A stretch of DNA of 64,000 bases from Pantoea sp. Ap-967. Its GTDB lineage: Bacteria > Pseudomonadota > Gammaproteobacteria > Pseudomonadales > Pseudomonadaceae. The first letter of the stretch is position 1, and the number at the start of each line of letters is the position of its first letter. The notes below the pieces were generated by a model. It ran no database searches and was not told where the DNA came from. It worked only from the letters and a program-made list of their open reading frames with translations. A program made the position numbers and the translations under genes. Shown here piece after piece: positions 1-7,224 of the stretch. The DNA lies in contig NZ_VWXK01000005.1 in the NCBI RefSeq assembly GCF_011752565.1, positions 124,001 to 188,000 of the forward strand, in the 5' to 3' direction.

Positions 1-231
1 CTGGGCCAGGCGGTGGAACACCTTGTTGTGGCGCAGGTCGTCGAGCCACTTCAGTGCCGATTGCCGGGCCAGCAAGCGGGTGCTGTGCAGCACCAGGAAG
101 CGTGCCAGGCGGCCCAGCAGCAGGGAAATCACCAGCAGCACGGCCAGGCCGATGGCGGCGTGGAGCAGCGGGTGTTGGTCGAGGGTGCCCCACAGGTCGA
201 GGCTGTCACGCCAGATGCGTTGAATGTCCAT
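1..231 (-). CDS. Mechanosensitive ion channel (MscS/YbdG-like), N-terminal fragment
   Basis: Only the first 77 codons lie in the window; the gene runs off the left edge. The start is the ATG ending at 231. The fragment has a short polar N-terminus, one strongly hydrophobic segment (residues ~25-42) and then a basic stretch ending in NKVFHRLAQ. That phrase closely resembles the NKLFHRLA motif after the first membrane helix of E. coli YbdG, an inner-membrane MscS-family channel involved in mild hypo-osmotic stress. It is divergent from the DEAD-box helicase gene. The call rests on a short fragment, so another small-conductance MscS paralogue is possible. Confidence 0.6.
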   Translation of the reverse strand, partial: MDIQRIWRDSLDLWGTLDQHPLLHAAIGLAVLLVISLLLGRLARFLVLHSTRLLARQSALKWLDDLRHNKVFHRLAQ

Positions 232-376
232 AAGCTTGTAAACCGGCCAATTGCAGCGAAACGAAGCGCCATTAGAGCGCGGATGGCGAGAAAGTTGCCA
301 AAAGAAATTCGGCTCCGGCGGCAGAAAACGTTACCCTATGCAACTGAATTTCCCGCACTTGCCTGAGGTTACCTCC

Positions 377-1699
377 GTGTTCTCCCAATTCGCCCTGCAT
401 GAACGCCTGCTGAAAGCCGTGGCCGAGCTTAAATTCGTCGAGCCGACCCCGGTGCAGGCCGCGGCCATCCCCCTGGCCCTGCAAGGGCGCGACCTGCGTG
501 TGACCGCGCAGACCGGCAGTGGCAAAACCGCCGCGTTCGTCCTGCCGCTGCTCAACCGCCTGGTCGACCTGAAAGGTGGCCGGGTAGAGATCCGCTCGCT
601 GATTCTGCTGCCGACTCGCGAGCTGGCCCAGCAAACCCTCAAGCAAGTGCAGCTGTTCTCGCAGTTCACCTACATCAAGGCCGGCCTGGTCACCGGTGGT
701 GAAGACTTCAAGGAACAGGCCGCCATGCTGCGCAAGGTGCCGGACGTGCTGATCGGCACTCCGGGCCGCCTGCTTGAGCACCTCAATGCCGGCAACCTTG
801 ACCTGTCTCACGTGCAAGTGATGATCCTCGACGAAGCCGACCGCATGCTCGACATGGGCTTTGCCGAAGACATGGAGCGCCTGTGCAAGGAGTGCGAGAA
901 CCGCGAGCAAACCCTGCTGTTCTCCGCCACCACCGGCGGCGCAGCCCTGCGCGACATCATCGGCAAGGTGCTCAAAGACCCTGAACACCTGATGCTCAAC
1001 AGCGTCTCGCAACTGGCCGAAGGCACCCGCCAGCAGATCATCACCGCCGACCACGACCAGCACAAGGAAGCCATCGTGCAGTGGCTGCTGGCCAATGAAA
1101 CCTTCGACAAGGCGATCATCTTCACCAACACCCGCGCCTTGGCCGACCGCATCTATGGCCACCTGGTGGCCAAGGACGTGAAAGCTTTCGTGTTGCACGG
1201 CGAGAAGGACCAGAAGGACCGCAAGCTGGCCATCGAGCGCTTCAAGCAAGGCAGCTCCAAGGTGCTGGTGGCCACTGACGTGGCGGCCCGTGGCCTGGAC
1301 ATCGACGGCCTGGACCTGGTGATCAACTTCGACATGCCGCGCAGCGGCGACGAGTACGTGCACCGCGTAGGCCGCACTGGCCGTGCCGGTGGCGAAGGCC
1401 TGGCAATCTCGCTGATTACCCACAATGACTGGAACCTGATGTCCAGCATCGAGCGCTACCTCAAGCAGCAGTTCGAGCGCCGGGTCATCAAGGAAGTGAA
1501 GGGCACCTACAGCGGGCCGAAGAAGGTCAAGGCCTCGGGCAAGGCAGTGGGTGCCAAGAAGAAGAAGGTCGACAAGAAGACCGGCGAGAAAAAGGCTGCA
1601 GCCAAGCGCAAGCCTACCGCCAAGCCACGGCCCAACGCGCCGCTGGCAAGCTCCGACGGCCTGGCACCGCTGAAAAAGCGCAAGCCAGCGGCTGAGTAA
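377..1699 (+). CDS. DEAD-box ATP-dependent RNA helicase
   Basis: A cytoplasmic RNA-unwinding ATPase of about 440 residues. All core motifs are present in order: Q-motif region (FVEPTPVQAAAIP), motif I AQTGSGKT, Ia PTRELA, GTPGR, motif II DEAD, motif III SAT, and motif VI HRVGRTGRAG. After the two RecA-like domains comes a lysine-rich tail (KKKKVDKK and similar, last ~65 residues), which in this family usually adds general RNA affinity. I place the start at GTG 377 because a TGAGGT Shine-Dalgarno lies 7 bases upstream; ATG 338 and ATG 251 are in frame but lack comparable sites. It resembles the RhlE/SrmB-like helicases of pseudomonads that act in ribosome assembly or cold adaptation; which one cannot be told from sequence alone. 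Confidence 0.9.
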   Translation: MFSQFALHERLLKAVAELKFVEPTPVQAAAIPLALQGRDLRVTAQTGSGKTAAFVLPLLNRLVDLKGGRVEIRSLILLPTRELAQQTLKQVQLFSQFTYIKAGLVTGGEDFKEQAAMLRKVPDVLIGTPGRLLEHLNAGNLDLSHVQVMILDEADRMLDMGFAEDMERLCKECENREQTLLFSATTGGAALRDIIGKVLKDPEHLMLNSVSQLAEGTRQQIITADHDQHKEAIVQWLLANETFDKAIIFTNTRALADRIYGHLVAKDVKAFVLHGEKDQKDRKLAIERFKQGSSKVLVATDVAARGLDIDGLDLVINFDMPRSGDEYVHRVGRTGRAGGEGLAISLITHNDWNLMSSIERYLKQQFERRVIKEVKGTYSGPKKVKASGKAVGAKKKKVDKKTGEKKAAAKRKPTAKPRPNAPLASSDGLAPLKKRKPAAE

Positions 1700-1720
1700 C
1701 CTTCGCCAGCGCTGTCGACT

Positions 1721-1822
1721 GCTTCGCTCCTACAGGTATTGCATGGTTTTCGAGCCGCGTGCATGCCCTGTAGGAGCGGCGGTGCGGCGATCCGACTTGC
1801 CCCGCGAAGAGGCCATCACAGG
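1721..1822. repeat. REP-like palindromic element pair
   Basis: Two facing copies: a partial one (GCTTCGCTCCTACAGG) and a fuller one from 1769 (TGTAGGAGCGG ... CTTGCCCCGCGAAGAGGCC). The second has a diverged insert in its loop. It lies just after the helicase gene. Confidence 0.65.
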
Positions 1823-1860
1823 CCAACACCTACACAACCCTTTCCCCCGCACCCTGCAGC

Positions 1861-1876
1861 TATACCCCTGGGTATA
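1861..1876. promoter_or_regulatory. 16-bp perfect palindrome upstream of the SDR-eutH genes
   Basis: TATACCC-CT-GGGTATA, with perfect 7-base arms, ends 65 bases before the SDR start codon. It fits a dimeric repressor or activator site. The LuxR-family gene two genes downstream is a possible cognate regulator, but that link is inference. Confidence 0.45.
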
Positions 1877-1940
1877 TTTACCCCACGCCCCCTCGGCCCT
1901 AGTTTGAACCCCACAAACACAACAACCGAGGAACACTCCC

Positions 1941-2705
1941 ATGGATCGATTGAAAGGCAAGGTGGCACTGATTACCGGTGGCGCAGGCGGTTGTGGCCTG
2001 GCCGCGTCGGAGCTGTTCGCCGCCGAGGGCGCCAAGGTGGTGATCCTCGACTTGCCCAGCAGCCAGGGCGAGGCCGTGGCCGCACGCATCAATGCCGAGG
2101 GTGGCCAGGCCCTGTTCGTTGCCGCCGACGTGTCGCAGGCCGACCAGGTGCACCGCGCCGTCAGCCAGGCCCAGGCACATTTCGGCGCGGTCACCGTGCT
2201 GATGAACCACGCCGGCATCATCGCCGCCGGCCCGTTCCTGGAAACCAGCGAGGCCGACTGGGACCGGCTGATGAGCGTCAACGTGAAAAGCATGTTCCTG
2301 GTCACCAAGGCCGTGCTGCCGGGCATGCTCGCCGCCGGTGGCGGCAGCGTAATCTGCACCTCGTCGATTTCCGCCGTGGTCGGCACGCCCATGGAGGTGC
2401 TGTACTGCACCACCAAGGGCGCCTGCCACATGTTCGCCCGCGCCCTGGCCGTGGAGTACCGCGACCAGAACATCCGCAGCAACGCGATCTGCCCGGGCTT
2501 CATCGGCACGGCCCATGGCCGGCGCGAACTCGACCTGCTGCGTGGCTTTGGCGTGGATGCCTCCGACGAGGCGATCAAGACCATGCAGGGGCGTCTGTGC
2601 GACCCGAGCGAGGTGGCCAACGCAGCGCTGTTCCTGGCCAGCGATGAATCGAGCTTCGTCAGCGGCTCGCACCTGTTCGTCGACAACGCCTACACCGCCA
2701 TGTAA
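1941..2705 (+). CDS. Short-chain dehydrogenase/reductase (SDR)
   Basis: A 254-residue classical SDR, expected to oxidise or reduce a small alcohol or ketone with NAD(P). Seen: N-terminal cofactor motif TGGAGGCGLA (residues ~11-20), an NHAG variant of the NNAG motif (~91-94), catalytic Ser in the SSIS stretch (~142) and the YCTTK catalytic pair (Tyr ~155, Lys ~159). The acidic residue after the second strand (ILDLP) suggests NAD rather than NADP. It is followed by an EutH-type transporter after a 96-bp gap containing a hairpin, and then by a LuxR regulator. This suggests a catabolic unit for an alcohol or amino alcohol. The substrate is unknown. Confidence 0.85.
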   Translation: MDRLKGKVALITGGAGGCGLAASELFAAEGAKVVILDLPSSQGEAVAARINAEGGQALFVAADVSQADQVHRAVSQAQAHFGAVTVLMNHAGIIAAGPFLETSEADWDRLMSVNVKSMFLVTKAVLPGMLAAGGGSVICTSSISAVVGTPMEVLYCTTKGACHMFARALAVEYRDQNIRSNAICPGFIGTAHGRRELDLLRGFGVDASDEAIKTMQGRLCDPSEVANAALFLASDESSFVSGSHLFVDNAYTAM

Positions 2706-2710
2706 CGCCC

Positions 2711-2732
2711 GGCTGGCAGCGCGCTGCCAGCC
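2711..2732 (+). other. Intercistronic hairpin between SDR and eutH
   Basis: GGCTGGCAGC-GC-GCTGCCAGCC forms a perfect 10-bp stem starting 6 bases after the SDR stop. It has no T-run, so it is more likely an mRNA processing or stabilising hairpin than a terminator. Confidence 0.5.
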
Positions 2733-2801
2733 ACCACAACAAGAACAGCAGTAACTTTCAATTCTGCCCCCAAGCCAATTCCAACAAGACAGAGGCAGCA
2801 G

Positions 2802-4034
2802 ATGGAAAACATAGGCACTTACGTCATCTACGTGATCATGGTGTGCGCCGTCATCGGTGCAATCGCCTCGATCGTCAATGCAGAATCGGAGCTGGCCAAG
2901 GAGTTCACCGCCGGCTTGCACAGCATCGGCCCGATCTTTATCCCGGTGGCCGGGATCATGGCGGCCATTCCGTTCATTTCCAGCTTCATCAGCCACATCA
3001 TTGGCCCGCTGTTCCTGGCCATGGGCGCCGATGCCGGGATTGCCGGGCCGATCTTCATCGCCTCGGACCTGGGCGGCTACCAGCTGGCCCAGGCCCTGTC
3101 GCACAGCCCTGAGGGCTGGATCCTCGGTTTGATCACCGGTTTCCAGTGCGGCTCGACGGTGATTTTCGTGATACCGGTAGGCCTGGCCATGCTCAACAAG
3201 GCCGACCACAAGTACATGGCCCTGGGCATCATGGCCGGGCTCTTGAGCATCCCGATCAGCATCGTGTTGATTGCCATGGGCATGCAGGCCATGGGCCTGG
3301 GCGTGCGCCCGGACATCGCCACGGCCGGTGCTGCGACCCAGGCGTTGCACTTCACCCTACCAACCCTGTTGCGCAACCTGTCGCCGCTGATCTTGTTCTG
3401 CGCGGCCTTGGCCGCGGCGCTGCGCTACTTCCCCAACCTGATGGTCAGCCTGTTCCTCAAGCTGGGCCAGCTGATGTACGCGGCGGTGACCCTGGTGCTG
3501 GTGGCCTCGATCGTCGAATACTTCACCGGCGCCTTCACCGCGCTGTTCGGTGGCTGGGGCTTTGCGCCGATCATCGCCGACAAGGCCGACCAGTTCCGCG
3601 CCCTGGAAATCGCCGGCTACGTGGGCATCATGCTTTGCGGGGCGTTCCCGATGGTGTACCTGATCAAGCGCTTCCTTTCGCGGCCGATTGAAAAAGTGGC
3701 CTCAAAGCTTGGCCTGTCGCCGGTCGGTGCGGCCGGGATCCTGGCTGCCTCTGCCAACATCCTGGCGATGTTCCGCCTGGTGGCCGACATGCCGCCCAAG
3801 GACAAGGTGCTGGTCATCGCCTTTGCCGTGTGCGCGGCCTTCACCTTTGGTGACCACCTGGCCTACTCGGCCAACTTCCAGCCGACCCTGATCGGGCCGC
3901 TGATCATCGGCAAGCTGGCCGGTGGCCTGCTGGGCATGGCGCTGGCCTACTGGCTGGCCGTGCCCAAGGCGCTGGAGCTGGGCCGCCAGGAAGAGGCGGG
4001 TGAACTGCTGCCGGCAAGCCCTGCGTTGCACTGA
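2802..4034 (+). CDS. eutH: EutH-family transporter (ethanolamine/amino alcohol permease)
   Basis: A 410-residue polytopic inner-membrane protein with about ten or eleven hydrophobic segments. It carries several phrases shared with enterobacterial EutH: GPIFIASDLGGYQLA (~85-99), YMALGIMAGLLSIPI (~137-151), and near the C-terminus FGDHLAYSANF and PLIIGKLAGGLLGMA. EutH facilitates ethanolamine uptake in the eut operons of enterics. An AGAGG Shine-Dalgarno sits just upstream of the ATG. No eutBC ammonia-lyase, eutR or microcompartment genes are nearby; the neighbours are an SDR and a LuxR regulator. The true substrate may therefore be another amino alcohol, or ethanolamine handled by genes elsewhere. 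Confidence 0.8.
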   Translation: MENIGTYVIYVIMVCAVIGAIASIVNAESELAKEFTAGLHSIGPIFIPVAGIMAAIPFISSFISHIIGPLFLAMGADAGIAGPIFIASDLGGYQLAQALSHSPEGWILGLITGFQCGSTVIFVIPVGLAMLNKADHKYMALGIMAGLLSIPISIVLIAMGMQAMGLGVRPDIATAGAATQALHFTLPTLLRNLSPLILFCAALAAALRYFPNLMVSLFLKLGQLMYAAVTLVLVASIVEYFTGAFTALFGGWGFAPIIADKADQFRALEIAGYVGIMLCGAFPMVYLIKRFLSRPIEKVASKLGLSPVGAAGILAASANILAMFRLVADMPPKDKVLVIAFAVCAAFTFGDHLAYSANFQPTLIGPLIIGKLAGGLLGMALAYWLAVPKALELGRQEEAGELLPASPALH

Positions 4035-4052
4035 CAGGGCCAGGCATCGTTC

Positions 4053-4085
4053 AATGCCGCTCGGGCTTTCATAGCCGGGCGGCAT
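4053..4085 (+). terminator. Terminator-like hairpin after eutH
   Basis: AATGCCGC-(T)-CGGGCT, loop TTCAT, AGCCGGGCGGCATT, followed by CGCGTTTTCTT. It is a long stem with a moderate T-rich tail between eutH and the LuxR gene. Confidence 0.6.
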
Positions 4086-4120
4086 TCGCGTTTTCTTCCT
4101 TTATCGCACAGGCCTCTGCA

Positions 4121-4924
4121 ATGAACAGCGACAACGCCGACCGCCTGGGCGCGGTCATCCGCAGCATCGGCAGCGACACCCTGGGCCCGGCCCTGGACAG
4201 CGCGCTCAAGGGCGTGGTTGATTTCGACATGAGCTGCGCCTACCTGTTTCGCTTCAATCAGCCGGCGCTGCTGATTCACGACGGCTACAACCAGCGCGTG
4301 GCCGAACGCACGCTCAAGGCGTACTTGCGCGGCGGTTACCTGCTCGACCCGTTCTATGTCGCCTGCACCAACCACCACCCCGCAGGCCTGTGGCGCATGA
4401 GCGAGCTGGCCCCGGACAGTTTCTTCGCCTCGGGCTTTTCCATCTCCCACGACATCCACCCCTGCGTTTCCTCGCACCACGGCAGCCTGATCGAGGAAAT
4501 CGGCTTCATCGTCCCCGTGCGCCCGCGCACGGCGCTGGTGTATTCGCTGATGCGTGGCCTCGACAAGGGCGCCTTCGAAGCCGAGGAAGCGCAGCGGCTG
4601 GCGGCATTGACGCCGGTGATCGATGCCATTTTCAGCCAGCACCTGCGCCTGGCCCATGCCGATGCCCTGGCCGACCCGCAGGAGTCGGACAGCCAGCTGG
4701 AAGACGCCTTCGTCGATATCCTCCAGGGGCAGTTGACCGAAACCCAGCGGCACGTGGCCAAGCTGATTCTGCAAGGGCACAGCAGCCAGTCGATCTCCCG
4801 CGAGCTGGGCATCTCCGAAGGAACGGTGAAGGTGCACCGGCACAATATCTGGCAACGGCTGGGGATTGCCGGGAATGCGGAGTTGTTCCGGTTGTTTATC
4901 AATTATCTGGTGAAGAACAGCTGA
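4121..4924 (+). CDS. LuxR-family transcriptional regulator
   Basis: A 267-residue regulator. The last ~65 residues are a LuxR-type helix-turn-helix: LTETQRHVAKLILQG, then SQSISRELGISEGTVKVHRHNI with the usual recognition helix. The N-terminal ~190 residues form an alpha/beta sensor domain without a phospho-acceptor pattern, perhaps GAF-like or autoinducer-domain-like. It follows eutH after a terminator-like hairpin on the same strand and is likely to control the SDR-eutH pair; the palindrome at 1861-1876 is a candidate target. It is convergent with the toxin-antitoxin pair, with only 4 bases between stop codons. Confidence 0.8.
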   Translation: MNSDNADRLGAVIRSIGSDTLGPALDSALKGVVDFDMSCAYLFRFNQPALLIHDGYNQRVAERTLKAYLRGGYLLDPFYVACTNHHPAGLWRMSELAPDSFFASGFSISHDIHPCVSSHHGSLIEEIGFIVPVRPRTALVYSLMRGLDKGAFEAEEAQRLAALTPVIDAIFSQHLRLAHADALADPQESDSQLEDAFVDILQGQLTETQRHVAKLILQGHSSQSISRELGISEGTVKVHRHNIWQRLGIAGNAELFRLFINYLVKNS

Positions 4925-4928
4925 GTGC

Positions 4929-5222
4929 TCAATGGGCAAGATGCGGTTTGGCAGTCATGTCGATGCCCAGCGCTTTCATTACGGCCAAAAAGGATTTGAG
5001 CGTAGGGTTGCCGTGTTCGCTGAACGAGCGATAGAGCTGTTCACGAGAAAGGCCAGTCTCTTTTGCCAACTCACTCATCCCTTTGGCTCGTGCCACGACA
5101 CCAACGGCTTTGGCCACATAGCTGGCATCGCCCGTTTCCAGGGCATCGGTCATGAACTGCGCAATGGCCTCGGGCGTGTCGAGGTAATCAGCGGGATCAA
5201 ATTCGAAGAACGTTTCAGTCAT
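4929..5222 (-). CDS. Antitoxin of HI1420 (HigA-like) family
   Basis: A 97-residue helix-turn-helix antitoxin. It starts with a short N-terminal arm (EFDPADYLDTPEAIAQFM) and has a Cro/C1-type fold with ELAKETGLSREQLYRSFS as the DNA-binding helix pair. This layout fits the 'addiction module antidote' family prototyped by HI1420. It would neutralise the toxin encoded just upstream and bind the operator at 5522-5547. The start ATG (5222) overlaps the toxin's stop by 8 bases and has a GGAGG site inside the toxin gene, so the two are translationally coupled, toxin first. Confidence 0.85.
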   Translation of the reverse strand: MTETFFEFDPADYLDTPEAIAQFMTDALETGDASYVAKAVGVVARAKGMSELAKETGLSREQLYRSFSEHGNPTLKSFLAVMKALGIDMTAKPHLAH

Positions 5223-5517
5223 TGTGCATCCTCCACGAACGCAGTATCAGGTGGGCAGCTTTGATGTCTCGATGCTGGCTACCTTTGTCACCACCGCAGA
5301 GCAGGATCACATAGGTATCGCCCGACTGGTGAAAGTAGACCCGGTAACCAGGCCCATAGTGAATCCTGAGCTCACTGATGCCATGGCCAACCGGTGATAC
5401 ATCGCCGGGCACGCCTTCCATGAGGCGGTTGATGCGGGAGATGATTCTGACCCTCGCACCTGCATCTCGAAGCCCGATCACCCATTTTCTGAAACTGCTG
5501 GATTCGAATTTTTTCAT
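5215..5517 (-). CDS. RelE/ParE-superfamily toxin (HI1419-like)
   Basis: A 100-residue toxin of the 'addiction module killer protein' family, expected to be an mRNA interferase acting at the ribosome. Characteristic stretches are SELRIHYGPGYRVYF and LLCGGDKGSQHRDI near the C-terminus. The start is set at ATG 5517 (MKKFESS); a further upstream in-frame ATG at 5544 lies inside the perfect palindrome at 5522-5547 and is unlikely to be used. The toxin gene precedes the antitoxin gene, the reversed order typical of HI1419/HI1420 and HigBA pairs. Confidence 0.85.
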   Translation of the reverse strand: MKKFESSSFRKWVIGLRDAGARVRIISRINRLMEGVPGDVSPVGHGISELRIHYGPGYRVYFHQSGDTYVILLCGGDKGSQHRDIKAAHLILRSWRMHND

Positions 5518-5521
5518 CAAG

Positions 5522-5547
5522 CGAATGTAGTTTATAAAATACATTCG
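5522..5547. promoter_or_regulatory. Operator/promoter of the toxin-antitoxin pair
   Basis: CGAATGTA-N10-TACATTCG is a perfect inverted repeat with 8-base arms and an AT-rich spacer (GTTTATAAAA). On the minus strand the spacer can supply a -10 element (TATTTT/TTATAA). It sits 4 bases upstream of the toxin start codon, so the transcript would have a very short leader and the operator would cover the promoter. This is a typical site for antitoxin autorepression. Confidence 0.7.
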
Positions 5548-5743
5548 TGAGGTACGGCAAATGGTTTCTGCCTGTTGCCACTCTATTCACGATGTAAGGT
5601 GCTTGTTTCTGGGCCTGTAAGGTACGGACTGTTTTGTAGTCCAATTCAGCTGCACTGGAGTCTGGAAACCTTTCGGAACACTCTCGCTCACCAATAGGTC
5701 CCAACCTGTGTACCCCCTTCGTCCACAGCAGGAGGCCATCACC

Positions 5744-6139
5744 ATGAGCAGCACCTACGACTGGGACCTGATCGAGCGTTTGCTGCACGAGGTGCAGAAC
5801 GGCGCCGGTCACAGCTTCACGCCACGCCCCTATGCCGAGCAGCACGCCGCGGCGCAGGCCGCTTCGGGCCAGCCGATAGGGGATCTGGACCACCTGAAAA
5901 CCCGCGCCTGTGAATACGAAAAGCTGTTGTTCGCCCGCGGCTTCATCGAAAGCCGGCCACAGGAAGAGGGCGGTAACGGTGAGAACTTCGTGCTCACCGA
6001 GCGCGGTTCGCGCCTGTTGAGCCTGATCGACAGCAGCATTCCGGGCTTCGAGCACCCGCGCCAAGTGCTCGATGAGCAGGCCGATGCGCTGGATGAAACC
6101 ACCTTCGAGCAAGTGTCGGCCAAGGCGCAGATCGCTTGA
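5744..6139 (+). CDS. Hypothetical protein with winged-helix-like pattern
   Basis: 131 residues, no signal peptide or membrane segment. The start at ATG 5744 is chosen for its AGGAG site 9 bases upstream. The pattern is YDWDLIERLLHEVQN (helix), then CEYEKLLFARGFIES (helix), then FVLTERGSRLLSLI. It recalls winged-helix proteins such as the DUF2513 type, in which a strand pair ends in LTxxG. It may bind DNA or be a small adaptor. It stands alone between the toxin-antitoxin pair and an exporter gene. I do not recognise a specific function. Confidence 0.65.
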   Translation: MSSTYDWDLIERLLHEVQNGAGHSFTPRPYAEQHAAAQAASGQPIGDLDHLKTRACEYEKLLFARGFIESRPQEEGGNGENFVLTERGSRLLSLIDSSIPGFEHPRQVLDEQADALDETTFEQVSAKAQIA

Positions 6140-6245
6140 GGTCGTTTTGAGGCTGGCAAGGGCAGGCCGGGAAACCCGATAATCGGTACTTTCCGATCAC
6201 TGCCGAGCCCTTGCCAATGTCTATTTCGCCCCAAAAGGCCCGCCC

Positions 6246-7172
6246 ATGAGTGCGGCCCGCAAGAACCCCGATGCCTTCGCGTTCCAGGTCATGCTGGGCC
6301 TGTGCCTGATCTGGGGCTGCCAGCAGGTGCTGATCAAGACGGCGGCGGTGGACATTGCCCCGGTCATGCAGGCGGCGTTGCGCAATTGCATCGCAGCAGT
6401 GCTGGTGGGGTTGATGATTTGCTGGCGCGGCGGTTGGGAGCAGGTGGGCAGTACCTGGCGCGGCGGTTTGCTGGCCGGTGGGCTGTTCGGCCTGGAGTTC
6501 CTGTTCATCGCTGAGGGGCTGAAGCTTACATCCGCTGCCCACATGTCGGTATTTCTCTACACTGCGCCGGTGTTCACGGCGCTGGGCCTGCACTTCATGC
6601 TGCCCAGCGAGCGGCTGCGCTTGCTGCAGTGGCTGGGTATCCTGCTGGCGTTCGGCGGCATCGCCATGGCCTTTGCCGGGGGCGTGTCGTTTGCCGAGAT
6701 GGACGGGCGCATGCTGCTGGGCGATGCCTTTGGCGTGCTCGCAGGGCTGGCCTGGGGCGCGACCACCGTGGTGGTACGTGGCTCGCGGCTTTCCGAGGCA
6801 CCGGCGACCTTGACCCTGTTCTACCAGCTGGCGGTGGGTTTTGTCGGGTTGCTGCTGATTGCCCTGGTCAGCGGGCAAATCGGTGAGGTGAAGCTCACAC
6901 CGCTGGCGGTGGGCAGCGTGCTGTTCCAGGGCATTGTGGTGTCGTTCGTCAGCTACCTGACCTGGTTCTGGTTGCTGCGCAAGTATTTGGCGTCGAACCT
7001 GGCGGTGTTTTCCTTTATCACGCCGTTGTTCGGGGTGACCTTTGGCGTGGTGTTGTTGGGTGAGCCGCTGAGTGCGAATTTTGTGATTGGGGCGTTGATG
7101 GTGCTGCTGGGGGTGATTCTGGTAAGTGCCGAGCCCTGGGTGAAGCAGCAATTGCGCAGGTTTGTCGGTTGA
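6246..7172 (+). CDS. DMT-superfamily (EamA) transporter
   Basis: 308 residues with ten hydrophobic segments arranged as two EamA repeats; the second begins near LLGDAFGVLAGLAWGATTVVVRG. The first helix carries the family hallmark LCLIWGCQQVLIKTAA. Such inner-membrane proteins export amino acids or metabolites, or protect against toxic analogues; the substrate cannot be told. The end of the gene abuts a strong convergent hairpin (7174-7216). Confidence 0.85.
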   Translation: MSAARKNPDAFAFQVMLGLCLIWGCQQVLIKTAAVDIAPVMQAALRNCIAAVLVGLMICWRGGWEQVGSTWRGGLLAGGLFGLEFLFIAEGLKLTSAAHMSVFLYTAPVFTALGLHFMLPSERLRLLQWLGILLAFGGIAMAFAGGVSFAEMDGRMLLGDAFGVLAGLAWGATTVVVRGSRLSEAPATLTLFYQLAVGFVGLLLIALVSGQIGEVKLTPLAVGSVLFQGIVVSFVSYLTWFWLLRKYLASNLAVFSFITPLFGVTFGVVLLGEPLSANFVIGALMVLLGVILVSAEPWVKQQLRRFVG

Positions 7173-7173
7173 A

Positions 7174-7216
7174 GGTTGCCAGTGCCGGTCCCTTCGCGGG
7201 GCAAGCACTGGCAACC
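7174..7216. terminator. Bidirectional hairpin with REP fragment in its loop
   Basis: GGTTGCCAGTGC ... GCACTGGCAACC makes a perfect 12-bp stem, with a REP-like fragment (CCCTTCGCGGGGCAA) in the loop. It lies between two convergent transporter genes and can serve both; the T-runs are poor. Confidence 0.6.
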
Positions 7217-7224
7217 CCAAAACC

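Noticed and set aside
1507..1764. Minus-strand open frame over the helicase tail
   Set aside because: It is created by the Lys/Ala-rich tail of the helicase read backwards; no start signal or homology pattern.
5548..5743. tRNA, small RNA or another gene between the TA pair and the hypothetical gene
   Set aside because: No T-loop or cloverleaf pattern, no terminator and no open frame with a ribosome site were seen.
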